Position numbers and translations under genes: made by a program. Source: Gammaproteobacteria bacterium (GTDB lineage: Bacteria; Pseudomonadota; Gammaproteobacteria; SURF-13). From it: DNA of 6,337 bases. The stretch covers positions 1 to 6,337 of the forward strand of contig JAMDBH010000151.1 in NCBI GenBank assembly GCA_023487615.1, written 5' to 3'. Each line of letters opens with the position of its first letter. Within the stretch, counting starts at the first letter, position 1. This document shows positions 1 through 5,616 of the stretch, in pieces. Under the pieces are notes generated by a model, which saw only the letters and a program-made list of their open reading frames with translations, was not told the origin of the DNA and searched no databases.

Positions 1-266
1 TGTATAATTTTTCCCTGTTGGGCGATCTCCTTGATGGCGGCCGCCTGCTCCAGGACACGTTGGGCCTGCGTGACGATACGTTCCCCGACGGGGGTGGGCG
101 TCACCTCGTTCGTGCCGCGCTCGAACAGGGCCACGCCCAGCTCTTCTTCCAGCTTGCGTATCGCCACGCTTAAAGTCGGCTGACTGACAAAGCATGCCTG
201 TGCGGCGCGGCCAAAGTGACGCTCCCGCGCCACCGCGACGATGTAACGAAGTTCAGTGAGTGTCAT
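1..266 (-). CDS. oxyR: OxyR-like LysR-family transcriptional regulator, N-terminal part (runs off the left edge)
   Basis: The minus strand reads MTLTELRYIVAVARERHFGR from an ATG at 266 and stays open for 88 codons to the window edge. The N-terminal winged helix-turn-helix of LysR regulators is clear: HFGRAAQACFVSQPTLSVAI at about residues 17-36, then RKLEEELGVALFER and the linker helix rich in Q, A and E. The start MTLTELRYIV and the helix sequence are typical of the peroxide sensor OxyR of beta- and gammaproteobacteria, which activates catalase, peroxidase and iron-protection genes. The regulatory domain with the redox-active cysteines lies outside the window, so a peroxide-sensing role is inferred from the DNA-binding domain alone. 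The gene is divergent from queH, with about 50 bp between the two starts. No strong ribosome binding site precedes the ATG; a TATAAC lies 7 nt upstream of it. Confidence 0.8.
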   Translation of the reverse strand, partial: MTLTELRYIVAVARERHFGRAAQACFVSQPTLSVAIRKLEEELGVALFERGTNEVTPTPVGERIVTQAQRVLEQAAAIKEIAQQGKII

Positions 267-291
267 GTCTGGTGTTATATTTGAACGAGGC

Positions 292-297
292 TATAAT
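292..297 (+). promoter_or_regulatory. Probable -10 box of queH
   Basis: A perfect TATAAT lies in the short spacer between the divergent oxyR-like gene and queH. No good -35 hexamer is visible at 16-18 bp upstream (CTGGTG at 17 bp), so the promoter may depend on an activator or on other contacts. Transcription would begin near position 304, which bears on the choice of the queH start. Confidence 0.45.
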
Positions 298-307
298 ATC
301 CATACAT

Positions 308-311
308 GGAG
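308..311 (+). promoter_or_regulatory. Shine-Dalgarno GGAG that favours the queH start at 318
   Basis: GGAG stands 6 nt before the ATG at 318, a normal spacing. The earlier in-frame ATG at 306 overlaps this motif, has no ribosome binding site of its own and would lie almost at the predicted transcript end. The second ATG is therefore the better start. Confidence 0.55.
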
Positions 312-317
312 CTTAAC

Positions 318-980
318 ATGAATCCCGCAACAAATTCTGATCGCCCTTCCCTGCCTCTGCCCGATGGAGAACGGCGCGTCCTATTGCACTCTTGCTGTGC
401 GCCGTGTGCGGCCGATATCATGAGCGAAATGAAGCGCTCCGGGATAAATTATACGATTCTGTTTTACAATCCCAACATCCATCCCAAGCACGAATACGAG
501 CTACGGAAATCAGAAAATAAGCGCTACGCCGAGAAACTGGGCGTGCCGTTTGTGGATTTGGATTACGACACCGACAACTGGTTTGCCCGCATTAAAGGTC
601 TGGAATACGAGCCCGAACGCGGTGAACGCTGCACCCGGTGTTTCGATATGCGCTTTGAACGTTCCGCGCTATACGCCATCGAGCATGGCTTCAAGGTTTT
701 CACCAGCTCGCTCGGCATCTCACGCTGGAAGGACATGGATCAAATCAACCGCTGCGGGGAAAGGGCTGCAGCGCGCCATGAAAATTTGTCCTACTGGACC
801 TTCAACTGGCGCAAGGGCGGCGGCAGCGCCCGCACCGTGGAGATTTCTAAAGCAGAACACTTTTACCAACAGGAATATTGCGGTTGTGTATATTCCCTGC
901 GCGATACCAATCTGCATCGCAAGTCGCAGGGCAAAACGAAGATTAAGTTTGGCGTGAAGTTTTATAGGCCAATCGAGTAA
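318..980 (+). CDS. queH: Epoxyqueuosine reductase QueH
   Basis: QueH (former DUF208 family) reduces epoxyqueuosine to queuosine in tRNA, the last step of synthesis of this wobble-base modification. It replaces the unrelated cobalamin-dependent QueG in many bacteria. From the ATG at 318 the protein has 220 residues. It shows the family's cysteine sets: LLHSCCAPC near the N terminus (Cys26, Cys27, Cys30), CTRC (Cys105, Cys108) and EYCGC near the C terminus (Cys188, Cys190), which serve the iron-sulfur centre and catalysis. Further family marks are [14 protein letters not shown] and [17 protein letters not shown]. An in-frame ATG at 306 would add four residues, but GGAG at 308-311 supports 318. 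The gene stands alone on this strand and is divergent from the OxyR-like regulator. It is intact and I am sure of the family. Confidence 0.95.
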   Translation: MNPATNSDRPSLPLPDGERRVLLHSCCAPCAADIMSEMKRSGINYTILFYNPNIHPKHEYELRKSENKRYAEKLGVPFVDLDYDTDNWFARIKGLEYEPERGERCTRCFDMRFERSALYAIEHGFKVFTSSLGISRWKDMDQINRCGERAAARHENLSYWTFNWRKGGGSARTVEISKAEHFYQQEYCGCVYSLRDTNLHRKSQGKTKIKFGVKFYRPIE

Positions 981-985
981 CCATG

Positions 986-1017
986 ACCCCCTTCTCAACC
1001 TTCCCCGTTAAGGGGAA
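986..1017. repeat. Small intergenic hairpin resembling a common CCCC-TTAA-GGGG repeat
   Basis: TTCCCC (1001-1006), the loop GTTAA and GGGGAA (1012-1017) form a perfect 6-bp stem, preceded by ACCCCCTTCTCAACC. The whole resembles, from memory, the widespread intergenic repeat built on CCCCCTCCCAACCTCCCC and its complement. It lies between the convergent ends of queH and the minus-strand gene ending at 1081. There is no U-rich tail on either strand, so it is not a classical terminator. The rest of 981-1080 holds nothing I recognise. Confidence 0.35.
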
Positions 1018-1080
1018 ACTAAGGAACAATTAGATGGCAGCATTCGCCGCGAAATGACGACGGGTTTTACACCGGTGGAT

Positions 1081-1527
1081 TTATTGAACTGTCGGAGGAG
1101 CTGGAGGTGGAACTATACGGATGCGTAGACCTATCCCGCGTAGTTCTTCGCGCTCGGTAATTGCTTTAACTCGAAGGCTAGTTTCTTCGTCAATATGGAA
1201 AGGGATCAGTGTGAAGTGCATTTGCGCGACGATGAGGGCTGAACCATCTGGCCTAGGCAGCTCGGTAGGCGGAGAGGTAGTGCCTGTAGACAACAGTTCG
1301 GTTTCGTCTTCACCTTTTACTTTGACGACACGAACTTCGAGGGTCTCAAAAGGATCGTCCATATCCGTGACTACTTTTACTCCGATACATAACTTCGGCA
1401 GCAATACCGGAGCTGTTTGTACGATCAGTTCCCCAGAGTAAACACCTATATAGGAAAACTTGTGGTTAACTTCTTCGCGGATGTCGTCACAGTAAATAAC
1501 TTCGAGATGCCGAGAAATATGACTCAC
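1081..1527 (-). CDS. Small protein of unknown function, third gene of the toxin-antitoxin cassette
   Basis: This reading frame of 148 residues starts with GTG at 1527, which overlaps the stop of the upstream antitoxin gene as GTGA, so the two are probably translationally coupled. A weak AAGAGA motif lies just upstream. The protein has no signal peptide and no membrane segment. It begins MSHISRHLEVIYCDDIREEV and continues with a probably beta-rich body, an acidic-serine stretch around residues 70-90 and a proline-rich end (PPPAPPTVQ). The N-terminal pattern, LEVIYCDDIREE followed by YIGVYSGEL and LPKLCIGVKV, reminds me of the DUF6941 group of uncharacterised proteins; this is recalled, not checked. 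No catalytic motif is evident. Position suggests a role with the toxin-antitoxin pair, as accessory or modulator, but the sequence alone does not show one. Confidence 0.75.
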   Translation of the reverse strand: MSHISRHLEVIYCDDIREEVNHKFSYIGVYSGELIVQTAPVLLPKLCIGVKVVTDMDDPFETLEVRVVKVKGEDETELLSTGTTSPPTELPRPDGSALIVAQMHFTLIPFHIDEETSLRVKAITEREELRGIGLRIRIVPPPAPPTVQ

Positions 1528-2009
1528 GATGCTTTCTCTTGAGTGTTCTTGATGGAGGCAGAGAGTTCGTCACGGGAAACGTGGAAAATATCTGCTAGTT
1601 TCTCAAAGGTCGAGAGGAATATGTCTGTACGCCGGCCAGACTCAATGAGGGAGTAGCTAGATTGTGAATTACCGAGGAGTTCGGCAACTTTGGCTTGTGA
1701 CAAACCGGCCTTCAGTCGTAACGAGGCGACGGTAGTCTTTTGCGCCACTTCTTCGACTTGTGCTGCCAAGCGTTGGCGAGCACGAGCCAGGGCGGAAGCG
1801 TGGCGAGGATTGTTTTCCCTCTCCCGCACTACGTCGTCAATCTCACGATAACCGGCAGGCAGCGGAGCATAAACAACATGGGCAACGATGGCCAACACAT
1901 TTTCGGCTCGGGTTCCCGGGTTTACTACGTCATAGGGATAGACGTTGCGCTTAATAGCGGGGGATGTTGAGGTCGTCGTAGGCTGCGATGATTTTTTTTG
2001 AGCGTTCAT
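1524..2009 (-). CDS. Xre-family helix-turn-helix protein, probable antitoxin (HigA-like)
   Basis: From the ATG at 2009 the protein has 161 residues. A Cro/C1-type helix-turn-helix fills residues 94-149, with the recognisable run LRLKAGLSQAKVAELLGNSQ and then SYSLIESGRR. It follows directly on a RelE-like toxin gene, the toxin-first order of higBA systems. It is therefore probably the antitoxin and the autorepressor of the operon. About 90 residues precede the DNA-binding domain, including YPYDVVNPGTRAENVL, which I do not recognise; they may bind the toxin. The start is uncertain. The ATG at 2009 lies 59 bp inside the toxin gene in another frame and lacks a clear ribosome binding site. An ATG at 2084 would extend the protein by 25 residues, and a GTG at 1898 would shorten it to 124. 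The stop overlaps the next gene by 4 bp. Confidence 0.8.
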   Translation of the reverse strand: MNAQKKSSQPTTTSTSPAIKRNVYPYDVVNPGTRAENVLAIVAHVVYAPLPAGYREIDDVVRERENNPRHASALARARQRLAAQVEEVAQKTTVASLRLKAGLSQAKVAELLGNSQSSYSLIESGRRTDIFLSTFEKLADIFHVSRDELSASIKNTQEKAS

Positions 2010-2379
2010 GTTTGAGGTCGTAGTTAAAATTTCGTTCAACAATTCCAAGGATATAGTAACGATACTGGATGGGATGAAAGGCATAGACGATTCGATACTT
2101 GGCGGCAGGACCTTCGAGCCATAACAGCCTGACGCGCCATAAGATGTATTTGGAACGTTTCGCCTCTTCCCACTCCTTTACGTTAAAGGGCCATTCACCA
2201 TACTGAACGTAGCCTTTACGCGTTAGGTTATCCAGGGTTTCTTGATTATTCTTGGCTTCTTCCAGAAAAACATCTATATCTGCCCCCGCGCCCTCATCTT
2301 CTCCATAAATGCGATTAAGGTCAGCCTCGGCGTCAGCATGCAACACTAGCGAGTAGGTACGGCTCGACGAATATCTCAT
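1951..2379 (-). CDS. RelE/HigB-like toxin
   Basis: The protein has 142 residues from the ATG at 2379, the only in-frame methionine. Its N terminus, TYSLVLHADAEADLNRIY, is the usual opening strand and helix of RelE/ParE-fold proteins. Its C-terminal part, AAKYRIVYAFHPIQ followed by YYILGIVERNFNYD, is the beta-sheet core of RelE/HigB toxins, which cut mRNA on the ribosome. It is longer than the usual 90-110 residues, with an extra helical middle (residues about 40-75, WPFNVKEWEEAKRS). It is first in a three-gene minus-strand unit and overlaps the antitoxin frame. No strong Shine-Dalgarno is present; a weak TATACC -10 candidate lies 9 nt before the ATG. Base use is less GC-rich than in uvrC and pgsA, which suits an accessory gene. 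Family assignment is fairly sure; activity is inferred. Confidence 0.8.
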   Translation of the reverse strand: MRYSSSRTYSLVLHADAEADLNRIYGEDEGAGADIDVFLEEAKNNQETLDNLTRKGYVQYGEWPFNVKEWEEAKRSKYILWRVRLLWLEGPAAKYRIVYAFHPIQYRYYILGIVERNFNYDLKHERSKKIIAAYDDLNIPRY

Positions 2380-2491
2380 ATCTTGAAAGGTATAGCAAGA
2401 AAGGCGGGTAGTCCGTAAGCATAAATGAGAAACCCGAGTAAACCAAGTTCACGTGTGGAGACATGTATGGAAACACGCTGACGGCATATCA

Positions 2492-2509
2492 ACAGTAAAA
2501 AAACACTGT
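2492..2509 (-). terminator. Possible weak terminator after tRNA-Leu
   Basis: Just downstream of tRNA-Leu the minus strand holds ACAGT, a run of seven T and ACTGT. The A-rich stretch after the CCA end can also pair with the T run (AAAAAACA with TGTTTTTT) to form an A:U-only stem. Neither structure is a classical GC-rich hairpin, so termination may be leaky and transcripts may run on toward the toxin gene at 2379. The remaining spacer, 2380-2525, holds no gene I can support. Confidence 0.3.
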
Positions 2510-2525
2510 AACTTATTGTTTTTTA

Positions 2526-2613
2526 TGGTGCCCGGGGCCGGACTCGAACCGGCATGGCTGTTTAAGCCGAGGGATTTTAAGTCCCTTGCGTCTACCAGTT
2601 TCGCCACCCGGGC
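2526..2613 (-). tRNA. leuZ: tRNA-Leu (anticodon UAA)
   Basis: The minus strand gives the acceptor stem GCCCGGG paired with CCCGGGC, followed by discriminator A and an encoded CCA. The anticodon loop is CTTAAAA with anticodon TAA (complement of 2577-2579), and the T arm is GCCGGTTCGAGTCCGGC. A long variable arm, as expected for leucine tRNA, is present. The gene is 88 nt with CCA. It is the last of three tRNAs behind pgsA, the position of leuZ in E. coli. Its 3' end faces the toxin-antitoxin cassette. Confidence 0.97.
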
Positions 2614-2642
2614 GGGATGGTTGGTGAAATTGCTTAAGTGAG

Positions 2643-2657
2643 ACCTATAAAATAGGT
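2643..2657. repeat. Perfect short inverted repeat between tRNA-Cys and tRNA-Leu
   Basis: ACCTAT, AAA, ATAGGT is a perfect 6-bp inverted repeat in the AT-rich 74-bp spacer. It may be a processing stem of the tRNA precursor, but it is short and could be chance. Confidence 0.3.
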
Positions 2658-2687
2658 AACAATAACAGTATAACTATTTGATTATAT

Positions 2688-2761
2688 TGGAGGCTAGGGC
2701 CGGAATCGAACCGACGTACACGGCTTTGCAGGCCGCTGCATAACCACTCTGCCACCCAGCC
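2688..2761 (-). tRNA. cysT: tRNA-Cys (anticodon GCA)
   Basis: The acceptor strands GGCTGGG and CCTAGCC pair with one G-T wobble. Discriminator U73 is typical of cysteine tRNA and is followed by an encoded CCA. The anticodon loop CTGCAAA carries GCA (complement of 2727-2729), and the T loop reads GGTTCGATTCC. The gene is 74 nt with CCA. It lies between tRNA-Gly and tRNA-Leu in the same order as E. coli cysT. Confidence 0.97.
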
Positions 2762-2805
2762 GTGACTCGTGAGGCAGGGCTACGGCCACCCTCTTTAAGT
2801 TATTA

Positions 2806-2880
2806 TGGAGCGGGAAACGAGATTCGAACTCGCGACCCCAACCTTGGCAAGGTTGTGCTCTACCGCTGAGCTATTCCCGC
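2806..2880 (-). tRNA. glyW: tRNA-Gly (anticodon GCC)
   Basis: The acceptor stem is GCGGGAA paired with TTCCCGC, with discriminator U and an encoded CCA. The D arm is GCTCAGCGGTAGAGC, the anticodon loop TTGCCAA carries GCC (complement of 2846-2848), and the T arm contains GTTCGAATCTC. The gene is 75 nt with CCA. It begins 54 bp after the pgsA stop and has a candidate promoter in that gap. Confidence 0.97.
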
Positions 2881-2896
2881 GTCACAGAAGTCGGCT

Positions 2897-2926
2897 ATTG
2901 TAGCGGGGAGTACCACCCTATCGCAA
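2897..2926 (-). promoter_or_regulatory. Candidate sigma-70 promoter for the tRNA trio
   Basis: On the minus strand a -35-like TTGCGA (2921-2926) and a -10-like TACAAT (2897-2902) are separated by 18 bp, in the gap between pgsA and tRNA-Gly. Four of six and five of six bases match the consensus. The tRNAs could thus be transcribed on their own as well as by read-through from uvrC-pgsA. Confidence 0.5.
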
Positions 2927-2934
2927 TACTTTGA

Positions 2935-3531
2935 TTACCTGGATGTCAGGCCCGGCCATGCCGCGCGCAGGTAGATAACCATGGACCAGAGGGTGAGGCC
3001 GGCGGCGAGGTAGAGCAGGACAAACCCTATTGCCGTGACAGGCAGGCCTGCAATCGGCTCCCGGTACAGTAATAATATGAGAGCCAGCATTTGGCTGCCG
3101 GTCTTGAACTTGCCCATGATGGACACGGCCACCGAGGTGCGCTTGCCGATCTCCGCCATCCATTCGCGCAGGCCGGAGATGATGATCTCGCGGCCTACGA
3201 TCACCGCTGCAGGCAGCGCAAACCAGGCGGTTGGATGGGTCTGTACCAGCAAGACCAAGGCCACGGCGACCATCAGTTTGTCGGCGACCGGGTCAAGAAA
3301 GGCGCCCAGGGCGGAAACCTGGCCGAGCTTACGGGCCAGAAACCCGTCCAGCCAGTCGGTGACGGCAGCGAGCGCGAATATCGCTGCCGTGGCGATATGG
3401 GCGGACTTGAACGGTAGATAAAAGACCAGCACAAAGATCGGCACCAGACCGATACGCAGCAGCGTCAGCAGATTAGGAATGCCCATCCATGAGGCGGCTC
3501 GGACTCCTGCTGTCGGAGTGCTGTCTAACAT
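2935..3531 (-). CDS. pgsA: CDP-diacylglycerol-glycerol-3-phosphate 3-phosphatidyltransferase (phosphatidylglycerophosphate synthase)
   Basis: PgsA is an inner-membrane enzyme that joins CDP-diacylglycerol and glycerol 3-phosphate to phosphatidylglycerophosphate, the committed step to phosphatidylglycerol and cardiolipin. The 198-residue protein carries the full CDP-alcohol phosphotransferase signature: D62-G63, A66-R67, G76, D80 and D84, within TDWLDGFLARK and GAFLDPVADK, plus D59 upstream. Hydrophobic segments lie at about residues 27-40, 46-58, 86-98, 150-157 and 165-190. VGREIIISGLREWMAEIGKR is nearly the E. coli sequence. The start at 3531 has AAAGGA 9 nt upstream. It gives about 15 residues before the conserved MGIPNLLTLLRIGL, whose own ATG (3486) lacks a well-placed ribosome binding site. 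The gene follows uvrC by 101 bp and precedes the tRNA cluster. Confidence 0.96.
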   Translation of the reverse strand: MLDSTPTAGVRAASWMGIPNLLTLLRIGLVPIFVLVFYLPFKSAHIATAAIFALAAVTDWLDGFLARKLGQVSALGAFLDPVADKLMVAVALVLLVQTHPTAWFALPAAVIVGREIIISGLREWMAEIGKRTSVAVSIMGKFKTGSQMLALILLLYREPIAGLPVTAIGFVLLYLAAGLTLWSMVIYLRAAWPGLTSR

Positions 3532-3540
3532 ATATCCTAG

Positions 3541-3546
3541 TCCTTT
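3541..3546 (-). promoter_or_regulatory. Shine-Dalgarno of pgsA
   Basis: AAAGGA on the minus strand lies 9 nt before the ATG at 3531. It decides for this start over the ATG at 3486, which has no motif at a usable distance. Confidence 0.6.
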
Positions 3547-3561
3547 CTATAAAAAAGCTTC

Positions 3562-3620
3562 ATCGCGGAGGACGCGGAGAAGAAGCAAACCCGAGAGTTT
3601 CCCTCTGCGTTCTCTGCGGT
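3562..3620. repeat. Palindromic intergenic element (CGCAGAG type) between uvrC and pgsA
   Basis: The left arm (3562-3579, ATCGCGGAGGACGCGGAG) and the right arm (3603-3620, CTCTGCGTTCTCTGCGGT) are imperfect inverted copies around a 23-nt loop. Fourteen of 18 positions pair by Watson-Crick rules. The other four are G-U wobbles if the plus strand is transcribed, and C-A mismatches in the operon transcript. The motif CCGCAGAGAACGCAGAG is, from memory, a frequent intergenic repeat in many bacterial genomes, so this may be a small non-autonomous or REP-like element. No T tract follows, so it is not an evident terminator, but it could act on uvrC-pgsA mRNA. Confidence 0.55.
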
Positions 3621-3632
3621 AAATAGGCGTGC

Positions 3633-5489
3633 TTAATCGCTGTGAAAGCTGTCATAAATCCTCTGGGCGATTTCGCGGCTGATACCCTGAACCTGAGTAA
3701 GATCCTCGACCCCGGCCCGCGCCACCTCGTGCAGCCCGCCGAAATGGCTGAGCAATACCTGGCGGCGGCGTGGTCCCATGCCGGGGATCCCCTCCAGCGT
3801 AGAGGTTGTGCGTGCCTTGGCGCGGCGTTGGCGGTGGCCGGTGATGGCGAAGCGGTGGGCCTCGTCACGAATCTGTTGTATCAGGTGCAAGGCCGGGGAG
3901 TTCTCCGGCAGTATAACGGGCGCGCCGGTGGCGGACAAGAACAGGCTCTCCAATCCCGCCCGGCGCCCGGGACCCTTGGCCACACCGGCTAGCGTAACGC
4001 CCGTAACCTGTAACTCCTCCAACACCTTCTCCGCCTGGGCGACCTGGCCCTTGCCGCCATCTATCAACAGTACATCGGGGAGTTTGCCCTCGCCCTGCTG
4101 AAGTCGTGTATAACGTCTGGACAGGGCCTGACGCAGGGCGGCGTAATCATCGCCTGGGGCAATGCCCTGAATGTTAAAGCGGCGATAATCGGATTTCAGC
4201 GGACCATTGCCGTCAAACACCACGCAGGAGGCTACTGTCGCCTCGCCCATGGTATGACTGATGTCGAAACATTCCAGCCGCTGCGGCGTCGCATCGAGAT
4301 CCAACAAGGACTTCAAGTCCTCCAGGCGCTGGCGGATGGTACCCTTGTTAGAGAGTTCAAAGGCCAAGGCATGCCCGGCGTTGGCAACCGCCATCTGCAC
4401 CCAGCGCGCCCGCTCACCGCGTACCGCATGCGTAATCGTCACTTTGTGGCCCGCCTGCGCCGCCAGACCCTGCTGCAATAGCCCCTGCTCATCCAGTGGG
4501 AGATTGATAAGAATCTCACTGGGGATCTCTTTGCCGTTGGCCGGCTCTCCGCCCCGCGCGGGATCGGCCAGATAATATTGCGAAATAAAGGCGCTCAGCA
4601 CCTCAGCTGCGCCGGCGCCCGCGGGTGCGCGCGGAAAAAAGGATTTGTTGCCGAGGTTACGTCCGGCGCGGACATAAAACACCTGCACGCACGCCACGCC
4701 ATTGCGAACTGCGCAGGCGATCACATCGAGATCCCCCCTTTCGCCGCTGACATATTGATGTTCCTGCACCCGCCGCAGCATGGCGATCTGGTCGCGGTAG
4801 TGCGCGGCGCGCTCGAAATCAAGCTGTGATGCGGCTGACTCCATGCGCGCGGCCAGCTCATCGGTGAGCAGGTGGCTTTTGCCCTCCAGAAACATCACCG
4901 CATGCTGTACGTCTTGCCGGTAGGTCTCCTTGTCCACCAGCCCCACGCAGGGCGCGGTGCAGCGTTTGATCTGGTACTGCAAACAGGGGCGCGAGCGATT
5001 CTTGAAAAAGACATCCTCGCACTGGCGGACGGGAAACACCTTTTGCAGCAGATGCAGGCTTTCGCGCGCCGCGCTCGCGCTGGGATAGGGACCGAAGTAA
5101 CGGCCTTTGGCCCGCTTGGCGCCGCGGTGCAAGGCCAGACGCGGGAAGTCATCCGTGCTGGAGAGATAGATAAACGGATAACTCTTGTCATCGCGCAGCA
5201 GTACGTTATAGCGGGGTTGCAACTCCTTAATCAGGGTGTTTTCCAGGATCAGCGCCTCGGTCTCGGTGTGCGTGACGGTCACCTCGATAGCGTGGATCTG
5301 CACGACCATTGCCTGCGTCTTGGCGTCATTGGACGCGCGAAAGTAACTCGTCACACGCTTCTTGAGGTTGCGCGCCTTGCCTACATAAAGCACTTCACCC
5401 TTGGCGTCCTGCATGCGGTAGATCCCAGGGCGGCCGGTCAGGGTTTTGAGAAAGCCCTTGGCATCGAAATGGGCGCTGGCTTTTTTCAT
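3633..5489 (-). CDS. uvrC: UvrABC excinuclease subunit C
   Basis: UvrC makes both incisions in nucleotide excision repair after UvrA and UvrB find the lesion. With the ATG at 5489 it has 618 residues, close to the E. coli length. Domains in order: a GIY-YIG nuclease (G22-I-Y24 and Y35-V-G37, with TETEALILE further on) for the 3' cut; the four-cysteine iron-sulfur motif in RQCEDVFFKNRSRPC and KRCTAPC; the UvrB-binding UVR helices near residues 195-240; the RNase H-like nuclease for the 5' cut (FDISHTMGEATVASCVVFDG, LLIDGGKGQ, RDEAHRFAI); and C-terminal helix-hairpin-helix repeats (GIPGMGPRRRQVLL, VQGISREIAQRI). A GTG at 5507 would add six residues (MHYNVR), but the alignment favours MKKASAHFDAKGFL. 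A TATAAT ends 6 nt before this ATG. The gene heads the uvrC-pgsA-tRNA block and is divergent from efp. Confidence 0.97.
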   Translation of the reverse strand: MKKASAHFDAKGFLKTLTGRPGIYRMQDAKGEVLYVGKARNLKKRVTSYFRASNDAKTQAMVVQIHAIEVTVTHTETEALILENTLIKELQPRYNVLLRDDKSYPFIYLSSTDDFPRLALHRGAKRAKGRYFGPYPSASAARESLHLLQKVFPVRQCEDVFFKNRSRPCLQYQIKRCTAPCVGLVDKETYRQDVQHAVMFLEGKSHLLTDELAARMESAASQLDFERAAHYRDQIAMLRRVQEHQYVSGERGDLDVIACAVRNGVACVQVFYVRAGRNLGNKSFFPRAPAGAGAAEVLSAFISQYYLADPARGGEPANGKEIPSEILINLPLDEQGLLQQGLAAQAGHKVTITHAVRGERARWVQMAVANAGHALAFELSNKGTIRQRLEDLKSLLDLDATPQRLECFDISHTMGEATVASCVVFDGNGPLKSDYRRFNIQGIAPGDDYAALRQALSRRYTRLQQGEGKLPDVLLIDGGKGQVAQAEKVLEELQVTGVTLAGVAKGPGRRAGLESLFLSATGAPVILPENSPALHLIQQIRDEAHRFAITGHRQRRAKARTTSTLEGIPGMGPRRRQVLLSHFGGLHEVARAGVEDLTQVQGISREIAQRIYDSFHSD

Positions 5490-5495
5490 CCTGAC

Positions 5496-5501
5496 ATTAT
5501 A
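5496..5501 (-). promoter_or_regulatory. -10-like TATAAT immediately upstream of uvrC
   Basis: The minus strand reads TATAAT, GTCAGG, then the ATG at 5489. If the box is used, transcription would start at or next to the start codon and give a leaderless mRNA. The region further upstream is AT-rich with only poor -35 candidates, so a chance match is possible. Confidence 0.35.
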
Positions 5502-5616
5502 ATGCACATTAATTACGTTTAATAATATATTGAATCTAATGATGTATTTTCAATCTTAGAACTGACTTTTCGGCATGATAGACAACTGGTAATGGCTCAA
5601 TCCTAACGGCACGGTT

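Noticed and set aside
720..998. Minus-strand 92-codon frame opposite queH
   Set aside because: It is antisense to a clear QueH coding region, with no ribosome binding site and no recognisable domain.
1070..1077. CACCGGTG palindrome
   Set aside because: A single 8-bp palindrome is expected by chance and nothing around it suggests an operator.
981..1080. Search for a duplicated tRNA-Leu 3' end (att site) on the far side of the cassette
   Set aside because: No stretch resembling GAGTCCGGCCCCGGGCACCA was found here, so no attachment-site pair can be claimed.
2453..2641. Plus-strand 62-codon frame containing GAGLEPAWLF
   Set aside because: It is the reverse complement of tRNA-Leu; the GAGLEP motif is a well-known artefact of translating tRNA T arms backwards.
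3560..3868. Minus-strand 102-codon frame overlapping the end of uvrC
   Set aside because: It is out of frame with uvrC, has low-complexity composition and runs through the palindromic element; it is a shadow frame.
4872..5522. Plus-strand open frame of 216 codons
   Set aside because: It lies wholly antisense to the well-conserved uvrC and matches no family I know; it is a shadow of GC-rich coding sequence.
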